From Bacillota bacterium (GTDB taxonomy: Bacteria > Bacillota > Clostridia > Peptostreptococcales > Anaerovoracaceae): a stretch of DNA of 5,842 nucleotides. The translations under genes were made by a program, and so were the position numbers. The first letter of the stretch is position 1; each line of letters opens with the position of its first letter. Positions 1-5,842 of the stretch are shown here, piece by piece. Location: NCBI GenBank assembly GCA_017523605.1, contig JAFWVZ010000236.1, positions 1 to 5,842 on the forward strand, given 5' to 3'. Below the pieces are notes generated by a model. It was given only the letters and a program-made list of their open reading frames with translations. It was not told the origin of the DNA and did not search any database.

Positions 1-30
1 AAAAGGGAGGCACTGCAGTGCCTCCCTTTT
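1..30. terminator. Perfect palindrome, likely bidirectional intrinsic terminator
   Basis: The first 30 bases form a perfect inverted repeat: a 13-bp stem (1-13 with 18-30) around a TGCA loop, with an A4 run on one side and a T4 run on the other. Read in either direction it gives a GC-rich hairpin followed by T residues, as in a Rho-independent terminator. On the minus strand it comes directly after the 3' end of the tRNA-like sequence at 31-137. It could also end a plus-strand gene lying before the window. Confidence 0.7.
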
Positions 31-137
31 GCTGCGCCGGGAGCGGGATTCGAACCCGTGGGTTCACGAGAAGGCGAGCCCGAAGGGCGAAGCCTGAAAG
101 ATCCCACGCTCTTACCGCACGATCGGGCTTTGCGCCC
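31..137 (-). tRNA. tRNA-like sequence, possibly a degenerate tRNA gene
   Basis: Read on the minus strand, positions 57-45 give a T-arm core (GGGTTCGAATCCC), and 116-107 give GGTAAGAGCG, which resembles the 3' half of a D-arm. The strand following the T-arm (CTCCCGGC) looks like an acceptor 3' side and runs straight into the terminator at 1-30. I could not close a cloverleaf: no GCCGGGA-like 5' acceptor strand is present, no 5-bp anticodon stem forms around a 7-nt loop, and no CCA is encoded. Between the two arms lies a long nested hairpin (57-62 with 103-108, 63-66 with 95-98, 73-75 with 92-94, 78-81 with 85-88). The D-to-T spacing of about 59 nt is longer than expected even for a class II tRNA. 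It may be a decayed tRNA, a tRNA-derived attachment-site remnant or another structured RNA. No amino acid identity is assigned. Confidence 0.35.
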
Positions 138-144
138 CTTTTTT
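125..144 (+). terminator. Weak plus-strand hairpin plus T-run
   Basis: GGGC (125-128) can pair with GCCC (134-137) around a 5-nt loop, followed by C and six T residues (139-144). The stem has only 4 bp, so this is at best a weak intrinsic terminator. It would shield the operon promoter just downstream from read-through. Confidence 0.3.
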
Positions 145-160
145 GTGTGTTAAATCACAA
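143..160. promoter_or_regulatory. Putative Rex-type redox operator
   Basis: The 18-bp sequence TTGTGTGTTAAATCACAA has perfect 5-bp inverted arms (TTGTG and CACAA) around an 8-bp centre. Its length and arms match the known Rex consensus TTGTGAAnnnnTTCACAA, with 11 of the 14 defined positions identical by my count. It lies just upstream of the -35 region of the promoter at 169-197. Rex is a repressor released by NADH, so control of an NAD(P)H/ferredoxin transhydrogenase would make physiological sense. No rex gene is in the window, so the regulator is inferred. Confidence 0.5.
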
Positions 161-168
161 ACCAGTTG

Positions 169-197
169 TTTAATTATCAGATGTAATTTGGTATAAT
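169..197 (+). promoter_or_regulatory. Extended -10 sigma-A-type promoter of the operon
   Basis: A perfect -10 hexamer TATAAT lies at 192-197 and is preceded by TG at 189-190, giving the extended -10 form TGnTATAAT. A poor -35 match (TTTAAT, 169-174) sits at 17-bp spacing; the alternative TTGTTT at 166-171 would need a 20-bp spacer. The predicted transcription start is near 204, giving a leader of about 64 nt before the ATG at 268. The extended -10 probably compensates for the weak -35. Confidence 0.75.
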
Positions 198-208
198 AAC
201 AAAGATGT

Positions 209-228
209 CCGTTCCGGTTCCGGAGCGG
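209..228 (+). other. 5' UTR stem-loop
   Basis: CCGTTCC (209-215) pairs with GGAGCGG (222-228), giving 7 bp with one G-U pair around a 6-nt loop. It starts about 5 nt after the predicted transcription start. The ribosome binding site at 255-261 lies outside it, so a role in protecting the mRNA 5' end is more likely than translational control. There is no T-run after it, so it is not an intrinsic terminator. Confidence 0.4.
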
Positions 229-254
229 TCAAAAATACAGTGCAGAAACAAAGA

Positions 255-261
255 AGAGGAG
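255..261 (+). promoter_or_regulatory. Ribosome binding site that decides the first gene's start
   Basis: AGAGGAG lies 6 nt before the ATG at 268. The same frame also opens at an upstream ATG at 205, but that codon coincides with the predicted transcription start and has no Shine-Dalgarno sequence, and the extra residues do not look like part of the family. The start at 268 is therefore preferred. Confidence 0.8.
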
Positions 262-267
262 ACTCGC

Positions 268-771
268 ATGTGCGAATGTAAACTCAAGAAAAGCGATCTG
301 TCGCTGCTTTCGGGCGTACTGGATGAATACGCCAAGGTCGAGGGCAGCCTGATCACCATCCTGCAGAAAGCGCAGGAGATCTACGGCTATCTGCCGATAG
401 ACGTGATCTATCACATCGCGGAAGCGACCGGCAACTCCCCGGCCAAGGTCCTGGGCGTAGCAACGTTCTACACACAGTTCCGCCTGCAGCCGATCGGCAA
501 GTACCTGATCATGCAGTGCCAGGGCACCGCATGCCACGTTAACGGCTCGGAGCGCATAGCCGCGGCAATAACGGAAGAACTCGGCATCAGGGACGGAGAG
601 ACCACGGAGGACGGGCTGTTCACGCTCTCCAACGTAGCTTGTCTGGGATGCTGCTCGCTGTCTCCGGTAATGATGATCAACGGCGAGACCTACGGAACAC
701 TCACTCCGGAAAAGACCATAAACATCCTTCGTGAGCTTCGGGAAAAGGCTGAAAAGGAGGGACAGGCATGA
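268..771 (+). CDS. nuoE: NuoE/HydC-like [2Fe-2S] subunit of a bifurcating transhydrogenase
   Basis: This 167-aa protein belongs to the 24-kDa (NuoE) thioredoxin-like [2Fe-2S] family. It has an N-terminal helical region (about residues 8-75, including ATFYTQF) and a ferredoxin domain. The ligands are Cys84-x4-Cys89 (motif CQGTACH) and Cys125-x3-Cys129 (motif CLGCC), the full set for the cluster. It passes electrons to or from the FMN subunit encoded next, and with it forms the HydBC-like core seen in electron-bifurcating enzymes. The start at 268 has a good ribosome binding site and gives a normal family length. Its stop overlaps the next ATG (ATGA), implying translational coupling. The N-terminus has an unusual Cys2-x-Cys4 pair. 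It acts in the cytoplasm; no signal peptide or membrane segment is seen. Within the Stn system this is one of the StnA/StnB pair, but I do not assign which letter. Confidence 0.93.
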   Translation: MCECKLKKSDLSLLSGVLDEYAKVEGSLITILQKAQEIYGYLPIDVIYHIAEATGNSPAKVLGVATFYTQFRLQPIGKYLIMQCQGTACHVNGSERIAAAITEELGIRDGETTEDGLFTLSNVACLGCCSLSPVMMINGETYGTLTPEKTINILRELREKAEKEGQA

Positions 772-2525
772 GAAAGATAGTAGTAGGCGAGGGCAGCTGC
801 GGCATAGCCGCCGGTGCTGCCAAGGTCTATTCCGCTCTGGAACCTCTGGCGGCCGGAAGCGGCGTAGAGCTTAAGATAACCGGATGCATAGGAATGTGCT
901 ATCTGGAGCCCATAGTCGACGTATACGACGATGACACGCTCCTGCAGAGACTGGTCCTGGTAACCGAAAAGGACGCGCAGAGAGTAATGGATGCTGCAAA
1001 GACAGCGGACTTCTCCGGCGTGGAAGATCTTAAGATAAAGGACGAGGACAAGGAATTCCTGAGCAAGCAGACCAGAATAGCGCTCAGAAACTGCGGCATC
1101 GTGGATCCCACGGACATCAAGGATTACCAGAGACGCGGCGGTTACGAGGCCTTAAGGAAGGTCCTCACCACAATGTCCCAGGACGACGTGATCAACGTCA
1201 TCAAGACCTCCGGTCTTGCGGGCAGAGGCGGCGCGGGATTCCCCACCTGGTTCAAGTGGAACGCAGCTAAGAGCTCCGTAAGCGCAAACGGCAGGAAGTA
1301 CCTCATCTGCAACGCGGACGAGGGCGATCCGGGCGCTTTCATGGACCGCGCGGTAATAGAGAGCGATCCTCACAATCTTATAGAAGGCATGATGATAGGC
1401 GCTTACGCGATAGGCGCTACGGAAGCAGTCGTTTACGTACGTGCTGAGTATCCTCTGGCAATAGTCCGTCTGGAGAACGCCATGAAGGAAGCCCGCGCGA
1501 ACGGCATGCTCGGAAAGAACATCATGGGCACGGACTTCTCCTGCGACATGCGAATCAAGGCCGGCGCCGGCGCGTTCGTATGCGGCGAAGAGACTGCTCT
1601 GATCGAGTCCCTGGAAGGCAAGCGCGGAATGCCGCGTCTTAAGCCCCCGTTCCCGGCTCAGGCAGGATATAATCTGGAGCCCTCCAACATCAACAACGTA
1701 GAGACCTTTGCCAACGTTCCCTGGATACTCGCCAACGGCGGAGAAAAGTTCGCCGCAATGGGCACCGAGGGCAGCAAGGGCACAAAGGTATTCGCTGTAA
1801 CAGGCAAGGTTAAGAAGGGCGGCCTCGTAGAGGTACCCATGGGCATGACCCTGCGCGACGTCATATTCGGCATTGCCGGAGGAATTAAAGACGATAAGCA
1901 GTGCAAGGCTGTCCAGATGGGCGGCCCTTCCGGCGGATGCATTCCTTATTCCATGTTCGATACCGTCATAGATTACAAGGCTCTGGGCGCTACCGGCGCC
2001 ATCATGGGTTCCGGCGGTATGGTAGTAATGGATGAGAGCACCTGCATGGTAGGCATGGCTAAGTTCTTCCTGGACTTCACCACCAAGGAATCCTGCGGCA
2101 AGTGCGTTCCCTGCAGAATAGGAACAAAGCGTCTCAACGAGATACTTACCAGAATAGTCAACGGAAACGGAAAAGAAGGCGACATAGAGCTGCTCGAGGA
2201 GCTTTGCCTTGCAGTTAAGGACGGTTCCCTGTGCGGACTCGGCCAGTCGGCTCCGAACCCAGCTCTCACCACCATCAGATATTTCCGCGACGAATACGAG
2301 GCTCACATCAAGGACAAGAAGTGCCCGGCCCACGAGTGCACCGCTCTCCTTAAATACTCTATAGATCCCGAGAAGTGCAAGGGCTGCACGCTTTGCGCAA
2401 AGAAGTGCCCGGCTAAGGCGATCGACGGAGATGTCAAGAAGCCTCACGCGATACGTCAGCAGGACTGCATAAAGTGCGGTCAGTGCTACGCGACATGCCG
2501 CTTCGGCGCTGTTTCGGTAGAGTAG
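768..2525 (+). CDS. nuoF: NuoF/HydB-like FMN- and NADH-binding Fe-S subunit
   Basis: This 585-aa protein has four parts. Residues 1-90 form a thioredoxin-like ferredoxin domain. Residues 150-340 form the Complex I 51-kDa FMN/NADH domain, with GRGGAGFPTW near 152, NADEGDPGAF near 182 and GAGAFVCGEE near 267. An SLBB domain follows at about 350-410. The Fe-S domain has Cys443, Cys446 and Cys449 (CGKCVPCRIG) plus Cys489 for one [4Fe-4S] cluster. A C-terminal 2x[4Fe-4S] ferredoxin domain spans Cys537 to Cys577. That last domain and the N-terminal one are absent from respiratory NuoF but usual in HydB/HndC-type bifurcating proteins. The predicted role is NADH oxidation/reduction at FMN coupled to ferredoxin. 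Only three of the four N-terminal cluster cysteines are present (11, 40, 44); residue 6 is Val. A strong AAGGAGG site (about 754-760) precedes the ATG, which overlaps the previous stop. Length is normal for HydB/HndC. Confidence 0.94.
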   Translation: MRKIVVGEGSCGIAAGAAKVYSALEPLAAGSGVELKITGCIGMCYLEPIVDVYDDDTLLQRLVLVTEKDAQRVMDAAKTADFSGVEDLKIKDEDKEFLSKQTRIALRNCGIVDPTDIKDYQRRGGYEALRKVLTTMSQDDVINVIKTSGLAGRGGAGFPTWFKWNAAKSSVSANGRKYLICNADEGDPGAFMDRAVIESDPHNLIEGMMIGAYAIGATEAVVYVRAEYPLAIVRLENAMKEARANGMLGKNIMGTDFSCDMRIKAGAGAFVCGEETALIESLEGKRGMPRLKPPFPAQAGYNLEPSNINNVETFANVPWILANGGEKFAAMGTEGSKGTKVFAVTGKVKKGGLVEVPMGMTLRDVIFGIAGGIKDDKQCKAVQMGGPSGGCIPYSMFDTVIDYKALGATGAIMGSGGMVVMDESTCMVGMAKFFLDFTTKESCGKCVPCRIGTKRLNEILTRIVNGNGKEGDIELLEELCLAVKDGSLCGLGQSAPNPALTTIRYFRDEYEAHIKDKKCPAHECTALLKYSIDPEKCKGCTLCAKKCPAKAIDGDVKKPHAIRQQDCIKCGQCYATCRFGAVSVE

Positions 2526-2538
2526 GGGGTGCAGAGAA

Positions 2539-4578
2539 ATGAAACAGATAACAATAACCATAGACGGAAAGAAGTGCACCGGTTTTGAAGGAAACACCGT
2601 ACTCAGCATAGCCCGCAACAACGGCATAGACATACCCTCCCTGTGCTACAACGGCAGGGTAAAGGTATACGGAGCCTGCGGCGTCTGCGTGGTGGAGATG
2701 GACGGAAGTCCCAAGCTCCAGCGCTCCTGCGCTACGGTAGCAACGGACGGCGCGGTATATCACACCGATACTCCCCGCGTAAAGCAGGCCAGAAAAGTTG
2801 CGTTCGAACTCATAATGTCGGACCACGAAGGCGACTGCCTGCCCCCGTGCATGCTCAGATGCCCGGCAAACACCAACTGCCAGGCTTACATAAAGCAGAT
2901 AGCTCTTGGCAACGACAAGGAAGCGGTAAAGATCGTCAAGGAGACCAACCCGCTGCCCGCAAGCATAGGCCGCGTCTGCCCGCATCCCTGCGAAAAGGAC
3001 TGCAGGCGCCAGTACGTGGAGGAACCGCTGTCCATAGCGTTCCTTAAGTACTTCGCCGCGGACAACGACCTGTTCTCCGGCGATACCTACGTACCGGAAG
3101 TTGCTCCTGATACCGGAAAGAGAGTAGGCATCATAGGCGGCGGCCCGGCAGGTCTTACCGCTGCTTACTTCCTGCGTCTCGCCGGCCACGACGTCACAGT
3201 CGTTGACCAGATGCCGCACATGGGCGGAATGCTCCGCTACGGCATCCCCGAGTACCGTCTTCCCAAGGAAGGCATACTCCAGAAGGAGATAGACCAGATC
3301 GAGAAGCTGGGCGTCACCTTCATCAACGATTATAAGATAGGCCGCGACACGACTTTCGACGATTTCAGAAAGTATTACGACGCTACGCTAATAGCCATAG
3401 GCGCGTGGACTCCCAGCAGCATAGGCTGTCCCGGTGAGGACGCACAGGGCGTATACGGAGGCATAGACTTCCTGCGCGGAGTGATCCAGGGCAATGCTCC
3501 GGACATCGGAAAGAATGTTGCCATAGTAGGCGGCGGAAACACCGCAATGGACGCCTGCAGAACATCCGTACGTCTGGGCGCGGAGAACGTATACGTCATC
3601 TACCGCCGTACCGAGGCCGAGATGCCCGCGGAAAAGGTAGAGATAAAGGAAGCCAAGGAAGAGGGCGTTCAGTTCAAGTTCCTTACCAACCCTGCGGAGA
3701 TCATATCCGGTCCGGACGGACACGTAAAGCAGATGAAGCTTCAGGTAATGGAGCTCGGCGAGCCGGATGAGAGCGGCAGAAGAAAGCCTGTTCCCGTGGA
3801 AGGCAAGTTCGAGATCCTTGAGCTGGATTCCGTAATATCCGCCATCGGTCAGAGAGTGGACCCCGCCGGAATGGACGGAGTTGCACTCAACAAGCGCGGC
3901 ATAATAGCAGCAGACGAGACCACGTTCCGCACCAACCTGCCGGATGTATTCGCAGTAGGCGACGCTACCAACAGAGGCGCCAGCATAGCGATAGAAGCCA
4001 TAGGCGAAGGCCAGAAGGCAGCAAAGGTCATCGATTCCTTCCTTAAGGGCAACGAGATCCCGTTCAGCATGCCGTTCCTCTCCAAGAGAGATCCGAAGAA
4101 CATAGACTTCTCGCAGTGGAAGACTCAGCCCCGTACGGAGATGCCGGTCAGAGAAGCCGCTGTCCGCAGGAGCGATTTCAAGGAAGTCAACAAGGGCTTC
4201 GACCGCGACGACGCGGTTAAGGAAGCGCTCAGGTGCCTTGAGTGCGGCTGCCACGATTACGGCGAGTGCGAGCTCATCAAGTTCGCGCAGAGAGAGCCGG
4301 AGCTTGATCCGTCGCGCTTCGCGGGAGAAAAGCATCCGTACTACAAGGAACAGAGGCTTGTATGCATAGAACGCGATCAGGGCAAGTGCATGAGCTGCAA
4401 CCTGTGCGTACGTGTCTGCGACGAGGAAGTAGGAGCCGGTCTCCTTGGCCTTGTCGGCCGCGGATTCAACACCGTCATCAAGCCGGAGTTCAACGATCCC
4501 AAGACCGTGGAGAAGTGCCTTACATGCAAGGCCTGCGCCGAGGTCTGCCCGACCGGTGCTCTAAAGATCATCGGATAA
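2539..4578 (+). CDS. stnC: NuoG-GltD fusion, StnC-like NADP(H)-binding subunit
   Basis: This 679-aa protein is a fusion. Residues 1-80 are a NuoG-type [2Fe-2S] ferredoxin (Cys36, 47, 50, 64). Residues 96-157 hold His96, Cys100, 104, 108, 114 and Cys147, 151, 155, combining a NuoG-like His/Cys region with the GltD-type Fe-S domain (GRVCPHPCEKDCRR). Residues 195-500 are a GltD/NfnB-like flavoprotein: FAD motif GGGPAG at 200-205, NADP motif GGGNTA at 331-336, and Arg356-Arg357, where GltD-like enzymes hold the NADPH phosphate. Then come a four-Cys group (566, 569, 571, 577) and a C-terminal 2x[4Fe-4S] ferredoxin (Cys617, 620, 623, 627 and 660, 663, 666, 670). This layout matches StnC of the Stn transhydrogenase family. 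It starts 13 nt after the previous stop with an AGGGGG site. The role is electron exchange with NADP(H). A fused oxidoreductase serving a formate dehydrogenase is the alternative, but no such gene is seen here. Confidence 0.9.
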   Translation: MKQITITIDGKKCTGFEGNTVLSIARNNGIDIPSLCYNGRVKVYGACGVCVVEMDGSPKLQRSCATVATDGAVYHTDTPRVKQARKVAFELIMSDHEGDCLPPCMLRCPANTNCQAYIKQIALGNDKEAVKIVKETNPLPASIGRVCPHPCEKDCRRQYVEEPLSIAFLKYFAADNDLFSGDTYVPEVAPDTGKRVGIIGGGPAGLTAAYFLRLAGHDVTVVDQMPHMGGMLRYGIPEYRLPKEGILQKEIDQIEKLGVTFINDYKIGRDTTFDDFRKYYDATLIAIGAWTPSSIGCPGEDAQGVYGGIDFLRGVIQGNAPDIGKNVAIVGGGNTAMDACRTSVRLGAENVYVIYRRTEAEMPAEKVEIKEAKEEGVQFKFLTNPAEIISGPDGHVKQMKLQVMELGEPDESGRRKPVPVEGKFEILELDSVISAIGQRVDPAGMDGVALNKRGIIAADETTFRTNLPDVFAVGDATNRGASIAIEAIGEGQKAAKVIDSFLKGNEIPFSMPFLSKRDPKNIDFSQWKTQPRTEMPVREAAVRRSDFKEVNKGFDRDDAVKEALRCLECGCHDYGECELIKFAQREPELDPSRFAGEKHPYYKEQRLVCIERDQGKCMSCNLCVRVCDEEVGAGLLGLVGRGFNTVIKPEFNDPKTVEKCLTCKACAEVCPTGALKIIG

Positions 4579-4595
4579 GGATCAAAAAACAAAAT

Positions 4596-4627
4596 AAAAA
4601 AGAGCGGTCTTAACGGCCGCTCTTTTT
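4596..4627. terminator. Strong bidirectional terminator between convergent genes
   Basis: AGAGCGGTC (4601-4609) pairs with GGCCGCTCT (4615-4623), giving 9 bp with one G-T pair and a TTAAC loop. An A-run lies before it (4596-4600) and a T-run after it (4623-4627). It begins 17 nt after the operon's stop codon, and the transporter's stop codon on the other strand is 7 nt beyond the T-run. It therefore serves both convergent transcripts and marks the end of the three-gene operon. Confidence 0.92.
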
Positions 4628-4634
4628 GCATGCG

Positions 4635-4976
4635 TTACTGAGATATCGGGTCGCGGCTCTTCCGGTTTTTTACGATGAGCGCTATTATGCAGAATAATAT
4701 CTGGACCAGCGTCGCGCACGGCGTTGCCAGACCTATGCGGAACAGCGACACGGGCTGTATGGATTTCATCAGCAGTGAGACCGGTATCCTTATGCAGAAG
4801 GCGCCGATTATGCCCTGCAGCATCGTAAACAGCGTATAGCCGCAGCCGTTGAAATATCCTATGAAGTTGAACAGGAACGATGTAAACAGGCAGTCTATGG
4901 CGTAGGCTTTAAGGTAGTCCGCCGCGGCAGCCTTTACGCTGGCGTCGTGAGTGAATATGCCGGCCAGCAGCTGACC
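4635..4976 (-). pseudogene. C-terminal part of the MATE transporter, out of frame
   Basis: From 4976 to the stop at 4635-4637 the minus strand encodes about 113 residues that continue the MATE protein but in a different frame from the upstream part. Visible features are GQLLAGIFT at the junction, FNFIGYFNGCGYTLFTMLQG, which resembles a conserved late MATE segment, and hydrophobic helices near the end (ILFCIIALIV), closing with a basic tail. No good start codon with a ribosome binding site is seen at the junction, so it is unlikely to be a separate gene. One extra base in the TACACGG stretch (about 4975-4981) would join it to the upstream frame as FYTGQLLAG. Confidence 0.8.
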
Positions 4977-5842
4977 GTGTAGAACGCCAGATAGCCCACG
5001 AATACGCTGATCGTAAGGGCGGAAGCTATGCCCATCCTGAGCGCTCTGTTAGCCCTGTCTTTGCGTCCGGCACCTATGTTCTGTGACACCACAGCGGACA
5101 TGGACTGCGCGAACGCGGACGGCAGCAGCATTATGAAAGCGCAGAGTTTTTCCGCGACTCCCAGTCCGGACGACTCGGTAAGCCCTATATCGTTTATTAT
5201 GGATGTGAGCACCAGGAACGATATGTTTACCAGAAGGCTCTGAAGCGCAATGGGAGCGCCCAGCCGGACGCTTCTTTTTATGTTGTGCATCTGCCTGCTC
5301 TTAAGCTTGTCTACGGAGAACTCGAAGGGCAGTCCGCGCTTCCTGATTATGAAAATGCAGATAAGCACGCTTATTCCCTGGGATATCACCGTTGCCAGAG
5401 CGGCTCCGGAGGCTCCCATGCCGAGGCCTTTTACGAAGGCGATGTCGCCTCCTATGTTAAGCACGGCGGCAATGCTTACAGCCATAAGCGGAGTCTTGGA
5501 ATCTCCCATTCCCTTAAACAGGCTGCTGAGCAGGTTGTAGGAGACTATGAAGATACCGCCCAGTCCGCATATCCGCATGTACGAGACGGCCTTTGGGAAG
5601 GCTTCTTCCGGCGAGTTGAGTATGCCGCAGATCGCCGGCGCCGCTATTGGAATTATTATCATTACCAGCAGGGCGCACACAGCGAACAGCTTTATTCCGG
5701 CCGCCAGTATGTCTCCGGCCAGGTCGCGCCTGCCGGCGCCTATGTTCTGCCCGATAAGGACGGATGTGCCCACGGCCAGTCCTATTATGACGTTTGTTAT
5801 CATCATTATGAACTGAGCCCCGGTGGATACCGCGGAGATGTC
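4934..5842 (-). CDS. MATE-family efflux transporter, 5'-partial and frameshifted
   Basis: The minus-strand frame is open from the window edge (5842) to a stop at 4934-4936, about 302 residues; the gene starts outside the window. An internal Met at 5806 is not the real start, because upstream codons (DISAVSTGAQF) continue the family pattern. It is a multi-helix membrane protein of the MATE (NorM/DinF-like) drug or metabolite/cation antiporter family. The two homologous halves each carry QNIGAGR at the end of a helix (5749-5729 and 5083-5063), matching the known internal twofold repeat of MATE proteins. The last 13 or so codons after 4976 are out of frame with the family, ending prematurely; the genuine C-terminus lies in another frame at 4635-4976. 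Both parts together give about 402 residues against a usual 440-460, the rest lying beyond the window. The cause is a one-base deletion or a sequencing error. Substrate unknown; convergent with the redox operon and not obviously linked to it. Confidence 0.85.
   Translation of the reverse strand, partial: DISAVSTGAQFIMMITNVIIGLAVGTSVLIGQNIGAGRRDLAGDILAAGIKLFAVCALLVMIIIPIAAPAICGILNSPEEAFPKAVSYMRICGLGGIFIVSYNLLSSLFKGMGDSKTPLMAVSIAAVLNIGGDIAFVKGLGMGASGAALATVISQGISVLICIFIIRKRGLPFEFSVDKLKSRQMHNIKRSVRLGAPIALQSLLVNISFLVLTSIINDIGLTESSGLGVAEKLCAFIMLLPSAFAQSMSAVVSQNIGAGRKDRANRALRMGIASALTISVFVGYLAFYTVSCWPAYSLTTPA

Noticed and set aside
31..137. Selenocysteine tRNA (a TCA triplet occurs in the middle)
   Set aside because: The triplet is not in a 7-nt loop closed by a stem, and the long acceptor and D-stems of tRNA-Sec are absent.
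1152..2633. Long minus-strand open frame of 493 codons opposite the NuoF-like gene
   Set aside because: It lies fully antisense to a gene with clear FMN, NADH and Fe-S motifs, has no recognisable domain and has no credible ribosome binding site. It is a shadow of codon bias.
3388..4335. Minus-strand open frame of 315 codons opposite the fusion gene
   Set aside because: Antisense to conserved GltD-like coding sequence and composed of low-complexity Ala/Leu/Tyr-rich text without motifs. The minus-strand frame at 2434-3219 is rejected for the same reason.
268..4578. Part of respiratory Complex I (nuo operon)
   Set aside because: The third gene has a GltD-like NADP domain instead of the NuoG C-terminal domain, the NuoF-like protein has an added ferredoxin domain, and no nuoB, nuoCD, nuoI or membrane subunit genes follow before a strong terminator.
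4960..4990. Programmed ribosomal frameshifting in the MATE gene
   Set aside because: No slippery heptamer or downstream stimulatory structure is evident at the junction, and MATE genes are not known to use it. A mutation or sequence error is simpler.
5028..5816. Three plus-strand open frames opposite the MATE gene
   Set aside because: They mirror the transporter's codons, have no family resemblance and no ribosome binding sites. The minus-strand reading has repeated QNIGAGR motifs and hydrophobic helices.
1..5842. CRISPR array, insertion sequence or phage genes
   Set aside because: No regularly spaced direct repeats, transposase, integrase or structural phage genes were seen. The only clear repeats are hairpins and the internal MATE duplication.

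Overview
The window looks like chromosome of an anaerobic, moderately GC-rich Bacillota/Clostridia-type bacterium. This is inferred from strong AGGAGG-type ribosome binding sites, heavy use of ATA (Ile) and AGA (Arg) codons beside GC-rich neighbours, and a soluble iron-sulfur flavoenzyme complex typical of strict anaerobes. The species cannot be named from the sequence.

Layout: positions 1-267 are non-coding. They hold a perfect palindrome (terminator-like), a tRNA-like or degenerate tRNA sequence read on the minus strand, a possible weak terminator, an 18-bp inverted repeat resembling a Rex operator, an extended -10 promoter and a short 5' UTR hairpin. Positions 268-4578 are a tight three-gene plus-strand operon: a NuoE/HydC-like [2Fe-2S] protein, a NuoF/HydB-like FMN/Fe-S NADH-binding protein with an added ferredoxin domain, and a 679-aa fusion of a NuoG-like ferredoxin, a GltD/NfnB-like FAD-NADP(H) oxidoreductase and a C-terminal 2x[4Fe-4S] ferredoxin. 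A strong bidirectional terminator (4596-4627) separates the operon from a convergent minus-strand MATE-family transporter (4635 to beyond 5842). The transporter runs off the window at its 5' end and carries an apparent -1 frameshift near 4976.

Function: the three-subunit architecture matches the Stn (Sporomusa-type Nfn) electron-bifurcating transhydrogenase. In that system a HydBC-like core handles NADH and ferredoxin, and a NuoG-GltD fusion (StnC) handles NADP(H). The expected reaction is NADH + reduced ferredoxin + 2 NADP+ + H+ <-> NAD+ + oxidised ferredoxin + 2 NADPH. No hydrogenase, formate dehydrogenase or membrane subunit gene lies in the window. A Rex-like (NADH/NAD+-sensing) operator next to the promoter would fit redox control of such an enzyme. 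The system is not new in kind, but the cofactor-ligand details, the putative Rex site, the odd tRNA-like locus and the broken transporter merit checking.
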